A stretch of 64,000 bases of DNA from RUG11551 sp045586185 (GTDB taxonomy: Bacteria; Planctomycetota; Planctomycetia; Pirellulales; Thermoguttaceae). Below are positions 44,344 through 52,600 of the stretch, in pieces (positions within the stretch are counted from its first letter, which is position 1; every line of letters begins with the position of its first letter). A program made the translations under genes and the position numbers. Below the pieces are notes generated by a model. It did no database searches, had not been told where the DNA came from, and saw only the letters and a program-made list of their open reading frames with translations. The stretch is from assembly GCA_045586185.1 (NCBI GenBank), contig JAZMZV010000225.1:13656-77655 (forward strand). The letters run 5' to 3'.

Positions 44344-45933
44344 ATGATCAAAAACATTATTTCGGCAAATGAGAACGTTACGCCAAACGATAAAGAGATT
44401 GCTGCGCTTCGCGAGTATTTTCCGGCTTGTTTTTCTTCGGATGGAAGTTTTGATATAGAACGTTTCAAAGAGTGTCTTTCTGACAAAGTCGCTGTAACCA
44501 ATGAAGGCTATGAGTTACGGTTTCTTGGGAAGAATTACGCCCGACTGCTGGCGTCGTTGGATACAACCACCGTCATTGTCCCGGATGAAGAGCATAACAG
44601 CAAGCCTGAAAACGCCAACAGTCAAAATATATACATAAGCGGCGATAATTTGGACGGGCTGAAACATCTGCTTAAATCCTATTCTCAAAAGGTCAAATGC
44701 ATTTACATTGATCCGCCATACAATACAGGTAAAGACGACTTCGTGTATAAGGACAACTTCAATTTTACAGCTGAAGAACTGGCAGATAAGCTCAGTATAA
44801 GCGATGAACAAGCTAAACGGATACTGGATTTAACAAAACGAGGCAGCGCTTCTCATTCCGCATGGCTCATGTTTATGTATCCTCGGTTGTTGCTTGCGCG
44901 CGATCTTTTAGCAAAAGAAGGCGTCATCTTTATTTCTATTGATGACAATGAGCAGAGCAATCTTTCTCTTTTATGCAACGATGTGTTTGGCGAAGAAAAC
45001 TTTGTCGCACTATTGACTTGGGAGAAGAAGAAAAAAGGCTCATATTTAGCTAATGACATTACCAATATAAAAGAGTATGTTCTCGTATATGCGAAAAACA
45101 AAGCTCTATTCACCGGCTTGATCGGAGAAATAAACACGAAAGAAGAAACATATCCCTGTGTAAATGCCAGCAATGGTAGGGACATTAGGATTATTCCAGC
45201 CGGCATAGAAAGTAAGTATCGGGAAAAAGATTTCACGATGAAAAAAGGCGAAATCATCTCGGATACAACGATGACGTTAGTTCTCCATTCCGATTTAATA
45301 ATAAAAAATGGTGTTCTTGCTGAGGATCTCAGTATCGAAGGCAATTGGCGTTATGACCAAGTATCCATGACAGGGTATGCGCGTGCGAAAGAACTATATA
45401 TCACCAGAGACTTGTATCTTCGGCGTATCGTCAATGAACCCCGCAATAAAGGTCTTAAGGATTTGTTGCTCCGGCTTGGCGATGCTCAAGAATCTGGCTA
45501 CTCATATGAAATCGATTTTAATAATCTCCAACAAAACGGTTGGGGTTCAAATGAGGATGCTGACGAGGAACAACGACTGCTATTTGGCGAGCAATCCTTA
45601 ATGAGCTATCCGAAGCCTGTATTATTGATAATGAAATTGCTCGCGTCGCTTCACGCGTCGCTTCAAGAAGAACGCATAATAGTGTGTGACTTTTTTTCTG
45701 GGTCAGCAACGACGTCAGAAGCGGTAATGCGCCTCAATACAAAGGGAAAACGGATAACATATATTGCAGTGCAATTACCTGAAAATATCGATGATAAAGT
45801 TGCAAACTCGACAGACGATGATAAAACGAATGCCGAACGGTTGAAAACCTTCTTGGACTCCTGCAACAGACCTCATACGCTCAATTATCTTGGTATAGAA
45901 CGCATCATACGTGCCGCTGCCAAAATTCGATAA
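44344..45933 (+). CDS. mod: Type III methyltransferase Mod, truncated by TAA
   Basis: A 529-residue beta-class DNA methyltransferase of a type III R-M system. The catalytic DPPY is at residues 123-126 and the SAM motif FFSGSA near the C-terminus (449-454), the order expected for beta-class enzymes. I start at the ATG of MIKNIISANEN; the frame runs further upstream to 44206 but that part looks non-coding. The gene ends at TAA 45931-45933, while homologous sequence continues in the same frame for 156 more codons. The sequence reminds me of Firmicutes Mod proteins, suggesting transfer (inference). Whether the truncated enzyme still methylates is uncertain. Confidence 0.88.
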   Translation: MIKNIISANENVTPNDKEIAALREYFPACFSSDGSFDIERFKECLSDKVAVTNEGYELRFLGKNYARLLASLDTTTVIVPDEEHNSKPENANSQNIYISGDNLDGLKHLLKSYSQKVKCIYIDPPYNTGKDDFVYKDNFNFTAEELADKLSISDEQAKRILDLTKRGSASHSAWLMFMYPRLLLARDLLAKEGVIFISIDDNEQSNLSLLCNDVFGEENFVALLTWEKKKKGSYLANDITNIKEYVLVYAKNKALFTGLIGEINTKEETYPCVNASNGRDIRIIPAGIESKYREKDFTMKKGEIISDTTMTLVLHSDLIIKNGVLAEDLSIEGNWRYDQVSMTGYARAKELYITRDLYLRRIVNEPRNKGLKDLLLRLGDAQESGYSYEIDFNNLQQNGWGSNEDADEEQRLLFGEQSLMSYPKPVLLIMKLLASLHASLQEERIIVCDFFSGSATTSEAVMRLNTKGKRITYIAVQLPENIDDKVANSTDDDKTNAERLKTFLDSCNRPHTLNYLGIERIIRAAAKIR

Positions 45934-46404
45934 GAACATCCAGAAACGACTGCCGACCTTGGATTCCGTCATTTCACTCTTACGGAGCCGTCTGCAGAAA
46001 CGCTGGACAAGTTAGAAACATTCGATCCGAAGTTAGAAACCGGTTTTATGATACATAACACGGTTATGCAAGATTTCGGCGTCCCAACCGTTCTGGCAAC
46101 CTGGCTGGTTCGAGACGGCTATGGTTTTACAGCGCCGGTTCAGTCCGTAGATTTTGCTGGATATACGGGTTATTACATAGATAAACATTTGTATCTAATC
46201 AATTCTTTTGATGTAGATACAAGAGAAAAATCAATTGCCGAGATTACAGACAGATTTGAAAATGAAGGGGATTTCAATCCTGAAAATGTTGTTCTATGCG
46301 GCTATAGCTTTACATGGTCAGAAATGGAGTCTTTGAAGATTAATCTTTTACGTTTGAAAGACACCGAAAAGAATCTTCGAATCAATTTCGACATTCGTTA
46401 TTAA
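45934..46404 (+). pseudogene. C-terminal remainder of Mod after in-frame TAA
   Basis: In frame with mod and open to the stop at 46402-46404. It encodes EHPETTADLGFRHFTL, then TWLVRDGYGFTA and NLRINFDIRY, matching the expected C-terminus of type III Mod proteins. An internal ATG at 46048 could start a 118-residue fragment. Res begins 13 bp later with its own ribosome site. Confidence 0.75.
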
Positions 46405-46417
46405 AGAGGACTGCAAT

Positions 46418-49360
46418 ATGGAACTTATCCTCCAACAGAATCTGCCGCATCAACAAAAAGCAATCGACGCGGTCTGCGATTCGCTCGACGGCGTAATGAT
46501 CACGCCGCCGGTACAGTTTTACGAAAATCCTCAAATCAATCTGGCAGATGAAAAGCTGCTCGCCAATCTGCAGACGGCGGAATACAGAAGTACGGAAGCG
46601 GTCGGATCCTGCTTGAATCTCGATATCAAAATGGAGACCGGCACCGGTAAAACCTATGTATACACAAAAACGATTTACGAGCTACATAAACGCTACGGCA
46701 TAAACAAATTCATCATCGCCGTGCCTTCCCTCGCAATCAAAGCCGGAACAGCACAGTTTATGCGGGACGAATACTCTCGCCGCCATTTTACAGATGGCTG
46801 CGGTTACGGTACGGAAATTGAACTTGGCGTTCTTGAAGCGCCAAAGAATAAGAAAAAAGGACGCCGCTATTTCCCGAGCGTCGTAAGCGATTTTATAAAG
46901 GGCAGTTGCCAGAACACAAAGAAAATCTATGTGCTACTGGTCAATATGCAGTTGTTGGTCATAAAAGCAAACGGTATGCTTAGCCGTGATGATTATGATT
47001 ATGGCGCAGAGGGCTTTTATCGCCCGTTTGATGCGCTGCGTGCGACAAAGCCGGTCGTGATTATAGATGAGCCGCATCGATTTTCTCGCGATCAAAAGGC
47101 TTTTCAGACAATCATGTCTGAAATCCAGCCGCAAGCGGTGATTCGCTATGGCGCAACATTCCCCGAAACCACAACGGGGCGAGGTCAAAATAAGGACTAT
47201 CAAAATTTGCTCTATGATCTGAATGCCTGTGAATCCTTCAATCAGGGGCTTATCAAAGGAGTTGCTAAAGAGCATTTTGAGCCTAGTTCTCGTCGAGACG
47301 AATATATAAAAATCACCTACATTAAGAAAAACGATTATATTAAGATTGTCCATCACTTTGGCGAGCAAGACCAAAGAGTATTTGAACTACATGTGAGAGA
47401 TTCTTTGTCCATAATCAGTTCTGAATTAAATGGAATATTTGTCGAGGGCATTGGTGTACTTGATGATAACGGGAAAACCAGCGTACAATTGACAAATGGC
47501 TATTTCCATTTGAATGATAAGCTTGATGTAAACGTATATATGTCATCATATTTAACCGAAATGATGCGGTTAGCTTTGATTCGCCACTTTGAAACGGAAC
47601 GCATAAATTTTTCCGGAAGAAACAATAAAATTAAGACATTGGCACTGTTTTTTATAGATGATATCACCTCATATACTGGATTGGAAAATGACAGAGATGG
47701 TTTTTTGGCTTTAGAGTTTGATCGGTTATTGAAAGAGCAGATTGAACACACAATTGGACAGCTTGATCCCGGTGAGCACGAATATAAACAGTTTTTGGAG
47801 GCGAGTTTGGCAAATATAAAAGAGTGCCGAGGGGGATATTTCGCAAAAGACAATAATAGTTCAAATGAAGAAATAGCCAAAGAGATCGATGAAATTCTAC
47901 ATGGAAAAAAGAAATTGCTTTCATTTAAAGATCAAAACGGCAACTGGATTTTAAGAAGATTTTTGTTTTCAAAGTGGACGCTGAAAGAAGGATGGGACAA
48001 TCCGAATGTGTTCACTATTGCAAAACTGCGCTCCAGTGGTAGTGAGAACAGCAAGCTGCAGGAAGTTGGACGTGGGCTGCGCCTGCCCGTTGATGAAAAC
48101 GGCAACCGGATTTCCAACGAAGAATTCCAACTGAACTACATCGTCGATTTTACGGAAGCTGATTTTGCCCAGCGGCTCGTCGATCAGATCAATGGCGAGA
48201 TCCCGCAGGCAGTCCAAATTTCGGAAGACCGTCTGTGTGATGTCGCTCATAAACTTGGCATGACAGCTGACGACCTGTTTGACAAGTTGTATAATAAGCA
48301 TTATATAGATCGAAACAAGAATGTTCGCCCTGAAAATAGAAACCAATTTCTGGAAGAGTACCCGCAGTTTGCCTCTGGGCTTTCTGCCGGGAAGGTTAAA
48401 GATAGAAATAAAGAAAAGCCAAAGCCGATCAAAATACGAAAAGCAGTTTACAGTGAGATCCGTGAATTATGGGAACATATCAATCAAAGATATTTGCTTT
48501 TCTATGATCCTGATCTGGATGCGAAGATGGAATCTGTTGCGTTATCCATTTTTGAAAAAACCGGCGTGTTCACGGACGTTGTCATGAGCAGCAGCCGTGA
48601 CATCGTTCACAGCGACGGAACTCAAATGAGCACAACTACGGGAACCGGTGTGCAGTACACGGTGATGCGACCGATTGCATACGGCGTATTCCTATCTCGA
48701 ATTATGCGAGTAACAAGCATCCCGATTGTGACACTACATAGTGCAATGATTCAGTATTGCACAAAACACGGAGCGGTTGATCCTAAATACATCAACGAAA
48801 ATTCTGCCAGCGCATTCTGCGCTGAATTCCAGAATTGGAAGGTTTCGCAGCTACAGAAACGGTTCCGCTATGTTAAAAGCGGTACGCCTTGCGGAGCAAC
48901 TGCGCTTACATATGCTGATGGATCCCCGAGAGAAGAAATAGCGCAGGGACGCATAGGCACAAAGATTGCTGAAGGAGATCCAAGTTCTAAATATCTGTAC
49001 GATGTCTATGCCTACGACTCACCATTAGAGAAAGACAACATTACCACAGAAATCGAAGATGTTATTGTATACGGGAAAATCCCGCGTAACAGCATTGCCA
49101 TCCCCACAATTACCGGCGGCATGTTCAGTCCCGATTTTATGTATGTTGTTAGAAAAGCTAACGGCGAGAAAGAACTCAATATCGTTGTCGAAACAAAAGA
49201 CGTTGAAGAGAGAGATTTGCGCGGAAATGAGAAAGTTAAAATTGAATGCGCCAAAGTATTCTTTGATATTCTATCCCGCGATGGCTATGTAGTTAAATTT
49301 CGAGATCAACTCAATAACAAGCAAATAGCGCAAATCATTAATGAGGTTTTGAATTCGTAA
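46418..49360 (+). CDS. res: Type III restriction subunit Res
   Basis: A 980-residue SF2 helicase-nuclease. Walker A is GTGKT (G75-T79), the Walker B DEPH at 217-220, and the C-terminal PD-(D/E)xK nuclease has D906, E925 and K927 (VVETKDV). It appears intact. AGAGGA precedes the ATG. Res needs Mod for DNA recognition; with Mod interrupted, the pair may be inactive or, if Mod loses methylation only, potentially toxic, so the combination deserves attention. Confidence 0.93.
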   Translation: MELILQQNLPHQQKAIDAVCDSLDGVMITPPVQFYENPQINLADEKLLANLQTAEYRSTEAVGSCLNLDIKMETGTGKTYVYTKTIYELHKRYGINKFIIAVPSLAIKAGTAQFMRDEYSRRHFTDGCGYGTEIELGVLEAPKNKKKGRRYFPSVVSDFIKGSCQNTKKIYVLLVNMQLLVIKANGMLSRDDYDYGAEGFYRPFDALRATKPVVIIDEPHRFSRDQKAFQTIMSEIQPQAVIRYGATFPETTTGRGQNKDYQNLLYDLNACESFNQGLIKGVAKEHFEPSSRRDEYIKITYIKKNDYIKIVHHFGEQDQRVFELHVRDSLSIISSELNGIFVEGIGVLDDNGKTSVQLTNGYFHLNDKLDVNVYMSSYLTEMMRLALIRHFETERINFSGRNNKIKTLALFFIDDITSYTGLENDRDGFLALEFDRLLKEQIEHTIGQLDPGEHEYKQFLEASLANIKECRGGYFAKDNNSSNEEIAKEIDEILHGKKKLLSFKDQNGNWILRRFLFSKWTLKEGWDNPNVFTIAKLRSSGSENSKLQEVGRGLRLPVDENGNRISNEEFQLNYIVDFTEADFAQRLVDQINGEIPQAVQISEDRLCDVAHKLGMTADDLFDKLYNKHYIDRNKNVRPENRNQFLEEYPQFASGLSAGKVKDRNKEKPKPIKIRKAVYSEIRELWEHINQRYLLFYDPDLDAKMESVALSIFEKTGVFTDVVMSSSRDIVHSDGTQMSTTTGTGVQYTVMRPIAYGVFLSRIMRVTSIPIVTLHSAMIQYCTKHGAVDPKYINENSASAFCAEFQNWKVSQLQKRFRYVKSGTPCGATALTYADGSPREEIAQGRIGTKIAEGDPSSKYLYDVYAYDSPLEKDNITTEIEDVIVYGKIPRNSIAIPTITGGMFSPDFMYVVRKANGEKELNIVVETKDVEERDLRGNEKVKIECAKVFFDILSRDGYVVKFRDQLNNKQIAQIINEVLNS

Positions 49361-49367
49361 AAACAAT

Positions 49368-49409
49368 GACCGTATCTGAGGTTATTCTTGCATAACCTCT
49401 GATACGGTC
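49368..49409 (+). terminator. Long hairpin after res
   Basis: An 18-nt stem with one mismatch (49368-49385 with 49392-49409; outer GACCGTATC/GATACGGTC) and a 6-nt loop, immediately after the res stop. There is no T-tract downstream, so it is a hairpin that may stop or stabilise transcripts rather than a classical terminator. Confidence 0.6.
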
Positions 49410-49913
49410 GCGATTCTATCTCCCGCCTTGTTATCTTCGCAGGAGAGAATTACGTGTACTCCCGTTTCCTTCCTTTCCGCCCAAGGAACCGTTTTTGTAC
49501 CTATGCAGTGTTCTGGAAAGGTAATTCGTTTCATAGTGTTTACCAGAAATACTGAATGCCCAATAGTATCGGAAAGACAAAACGTTGCTCAATGGGACTG
49601 GTATTGTAAGTTAGACAAGGACGACCGCCGTGAGGGTAAATATTGGTTGTTTTTTCGGGAATGTATCCAAAATCGCAATTGCTGAATGTCTATTCCATCA
49701 TTTTTCGAAAATTTTTGCAATTTGTAGCCACCGCCCCCTTGTATTTGTCGTTGAATTGAATATACTAATCATTGGAAAAGGACTCTTATTGTTGGATAGC
49801 GTTTGTCGAAAAGTGTATTATACAACAATTTGAGAAGATGTCCACATTTATTTTGTTGTGTTTTTTACCCACAGATTTTGTTAGAGAGTCAAGAAAACGA
49901 AACGAGGTGTATT
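49410..49913. other. Intergenic region with dispersed repeat copy
   Basis: Short open frames here lack coding character. Copy 1 of a roughly 40-nt dispersed repeat is at 49415-49455. TTGGAT (49792-49797) and TATTAT (49816-49821), 18 bp apart, are a weak promoter candidate for the HEPN gene. Confidence 0.45.
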
Positions 49914-50777
49914 ATGCAAATTATTGGTCAAGGCACTGAGACCTATCTTTATCTTAGCGGTTTATCTACTTTAAAAGAGATCCCTCTATACGAAGGCATT
50001 GTTCTAGCTCCCGTAACGTCAGAGTTTCATTTCAAAAATGTCGAAAATGCTTTAAAAATGTTAAAAAGCGAGGCTGATTTTGCTGTCGTTATGTTGAGTG
50101 GAAGAACGATAAAATCTCAACTTCATATTAGGGCTTCCGATGCGAAACAATTAGCAATCATGGCATGGAATGCGGGGTGGGACAGCATTTTACTTGGAGC
50201 GATATTCCATTGTGAGGTTATGGGTAATATCCAATGTGATAAGCCGTTTGAAGAGTTGGCTGATGCAACATCTTTCAATGTAACAAATCATCATTTTCGA
50301 GCGGTGTTCTCAGAGCCTTATCAATTAACCGATGATGATGCAAAATGGATTGACGCCCACTATGCTAAAGCGCGCAAGTTGATTGATAATGTTGTTTTTA
50401 GAACTGCTGTCCACGCGATGGCGAGTTATAGATGGCATACGATGCCGAGAGTCCAATTGGCTATATTATGGTCGGGAATCGAAGCGTTGTTTGATGTAAG
50501 TATGGAAGTAAGTTTTCGTGTAAGCTTGTATATTGCTAATTATTTGGAGGAAGATAACGTAGAAGAAGCGAAAAAACTCTTTGCGAGCATAAGAAAACTA
50601 TATAATTCCCGCTCTTCAGCAGTACATGGAGGGAAAATCAAAGATGATATAGGCAATCAGGTTTCGCAATCTGCTCATCTTCTTAACAGTATAATAAGAC
50701 GATGTGCAGAACGTGGCAGCTTGCCTGATACAGAAAAACTTGTTTTTCCAAATACTTATGGTACTTCTGAATCATGA
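49914..50777 (+). CDS. HEPN (ApeA-like) domain protein
   Basis: A 287-residue protein. I start at 49914 because GAGGTG (49904-49909) precedes that ATG and the upstream extension of the frame looks random. The C-terminal third is helical and holds YNSRSSAVHGG, the Rx4H HEPN signature (R233, H238), as in ApeA-type and related HEPN proteins. The N-terminal half is beta-rich and unassigned. Its position directly after a type III R-M system suggests an antiphage RNase or toxin. No antitoxin candidate such as an MNT protein is adjacent. Confidence 0.7.
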   Translation: MQIIGQGTETYLYLSGLSTLKEIPLYEGIVLAPVTSEFHFKNVENALKMLKSEADFAVVMLSGRTIKSQLHIRASDAKQLAIMAWNAGWDSILLGAIFHCEVMGNIQCDKPFEELADATSFNVTNHHFRAVFSEPYQLTDDDAKWIDAHYAKARKLIDNVVFRTAVHAMASYRWHTMPRVQLAILWSGIEALFDVSMEVSFRVSLYIANYLEEDNVEEAKKLFASIRKLYNSRSSAVHGGKIKDDIGNQVSQSAHLLNSIIRRCAERGSLPDTEKLVFPNTYGTSES

Positions 50778-50830
50778 AGCCAGCCCTGTTCCCATCGAAA
50801 AAATATACTTCATCATTTGTATGTGAAATC

Positions 50831-50878
50831 CCGTAGACTAAAGTCGACGGTTATAGAAATGGCGTCTCTTCGAGACGC
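50831..50878. repeat. Pair of small hairpins
   Basis: CCGTAGAC-TAAA-GTCGACGG (50831-50850, one mismatch) and GCGTCTC-TTC-GAGACGC (50862-50878). Both match the stem-loop style of the hairpins at 52291-52490. Copy 2 of the dispersed repeat follows at 50881-50920. Confidence 0.75.
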
Positions 50879-51043
50879 GTTCCCACTTCTCATCTTTCTC
50901 TATCTTCGCAAGAAAAATTTGCGTTCACCCCGCGCTCCTGGTATTTTTTGGGGGGGCTTGATTGTTTTTTTTTGTGTTGTAAAATACATCAACTTATAGG
51001 AGTTTTCTAAAATTTACATTTAGAGCATTGTATTTATACCAGA

Positions 51044-52105
51044 ATGTGGAATTATATTAAAAAGCTTTTAGCTCAATTTGGAATGTTTCCAGATAGCCCC
51101 AGCAAGGTTGATCCTCAGCTTTTAAAGGAGTTTTTCTCCCGAATTCCAGAGGACTTTAAAGAACGCTCAGAGTTTCTGATGAAATATCGCGACGAATCGC
51201 ATCCCAAAGATAAGCAAATCGACTTGAAAATAATTGACCGCTTGCTTTTCGAACTGGTAGTTCCAAACGACCGAAAAACGTTTAATTCAAGCTTTGGGCG
51301 TTCGTTTCAAGATCTTTATGAAGCTGTCAATAAAGCTGTTCGACTTATGTACAAAAAAGATTTTATTGCAGCGGATAAAATTCTTAAAAAACAATATGTC
51401 GAAATTGTTAATCTCTATATTGATACTGACGAGGTAGAGTTTCATAATTTCGACAGTTCGTTACAGGAAAGTCTTTATTCCAAATTTTCTAATCCAGAAA
51501 AGAGAGTTGTTTTAATTCCGTGCGACTACTCTCATTTTTATAAAATCTATGGTTCTCTTAAATGGGAATTAAAACAGTTTCCACAAGCGATTGAGTTTTA
51601 CAATCTTGCATTGAAGTATAATCCTGCATCATGCGAAACGTGTTTTGATTTGTGCGAGTCATACAAGGAAATAAAAGCGTTTGATAAGGTTGCTGAAATT
51701 TCCAAACAAAGCTTGCCATTTGCGTTAACTCTTGAAGACATTGCTCGATTGTTTCGAAATTTAGCGATTTGCTTTGAAGAGCAGGGCTTATATCAGGAAG
51801 CTATGGATTTATTGATCTTTAGTTCAAGTTTTGATTATCCTAAAATTACAGAATATGAAATCGGCGGTTTAGAAATGGTTCATGGTATAAAGCCGGCTAA
51901 CCCCGATAACGAAACTATAAGAAAACTGTTTGAACGTCATAATATTCCCAAATTGCGTCTGAATGAAATCATTACAGAAGCCCAAAGTCAGGCAAAACTG
52001 TCATCCGAGTACGGACTGTCAGAATTGGTTGATTATTATAATTCATTGGCTGACAACTTGGCAAAAGGATTATGGGCTATAAAAGGGATATGGGAAGACG
52101 AATAG
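51044..52105 (+). CDS. TPR-like hypothetical protein
   Basis: A 353-residue soluble, mostly helical protein. Residues about 165-270 look like tetratricopeptide repeats (YKIYGSLKWELKQFPQAIEFYNLALKYNPAS, then NLAICFEEQGLYQEAMDL). The N-terminal half is helical without a recognised family. No signal peptide. Likely a protein-interaction factor. It is AT-rich like the preceding HEPN gene, and both are bracketed by the same short repeat, so they may have arrived together. Confidence 0.65.
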   Translation: MWNYIKKLLAQFGMFPDSPSKVDPQLLKEFFSRIPEDFKERSEFLMKYRDESHPKDKQIDLKIIDRLLFELVVPNDRKTFNSSFGRSFQDLYEAVNKAVRLMYKKDFIAADKILKKQYVEIVNLYIDTDEVEFHNFDSSLQESLYSKFSNPEKRVVLIPCDYSHFYKIYGSLKWELKQFPQAIEFYNLALKYNPASCETCFDLCESYKEIKAFDKVAEISKQSLPFALTLEDIARLFRNLAICFEEQGLYQEAMDLLIFSSSFDYPKITEYEIGGLEMVHGIKPANPDNETIRKLFERHNIPKLRLNEIITEAQSQAKLSSEYGLSELVDYYNSLADNLAKGLWAIKGIWEDE

Positions 52106-52290
52106 ACGATACGTTCGACTTACGGAAATAATAAACAGCCGCGCAAAACGTTTCTGCCAGAATCACGTTAACGATTCAAGTAGATGTGCTTTGCGCTATA
52201 TTCTATCGTGTGCGTTCAAATTATTGGGGGCATGCAAAAAGGAAAGAATCTTGAAACCTTTTTTAACGTCCAGATTTATATGTTTCTATC

Positions 52291-52499
52291 CCCACGTCTT
52301 TAGACGTGGGAAAAACAATTCCAAAATCGTAGCCCCCAGATTTATCTGGGGGACTAAAAAAGACGCAACTCCTTCAAACGCTTCCACTCCCCTCCCTTCC
52401 CCGCTCCGAATGGAGCGGGGAAGGGAGGGGAATTCGTGCGTTATAATATTATTAAGTGTAATATCAGCCCCCCACACCTAAAGGTGTGGGCTACGATTT
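52291..52499. repeat. Cluster of perfect hairpins with TTTA-type loops
   Basis: Four perfect hairpins: CCCACGTCTTTAGACGTGGG (52291-52310); CCCCCAGATTTATCTGGGGG (52333-52352); a 19-bp stem with GAAT loop (52389-52430); CCCACACCTAAAGGTGTGGG (52471-52490). An outer 12-bp inverted repeat AAATCGTAGCCC/GGGCTACGATTT (52324-52335 and 52488-52499) encloses the last three. The style resembles IS200/IS605 ends and REPIN clusters. No gene is present in 52106-52600. Confidence 0.9.
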
Positions 52500-52600
52500 A
52501 GACGTTTGCTTTACCTATTTTTGCAACCCCAAATTTATCGTACCCGCTCTATTTCCCGTTTTGTTTATCTTCGCAGGAAAGAATTATACAAACTCTAAAC

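Noticed and set aside
19331..45933. Genome-wide reassignment of TAA because two genes contain it in frame
   Set aside because: Many intact genes here end normally at TAA (for example PP2C at 2040 and bS21), so local mutations are more likely.
49428..49833. Small ORFs between res and the HEPN gene
   Set aside because: No coding character, no ribosome site, and they overlap a dispersed repeat.
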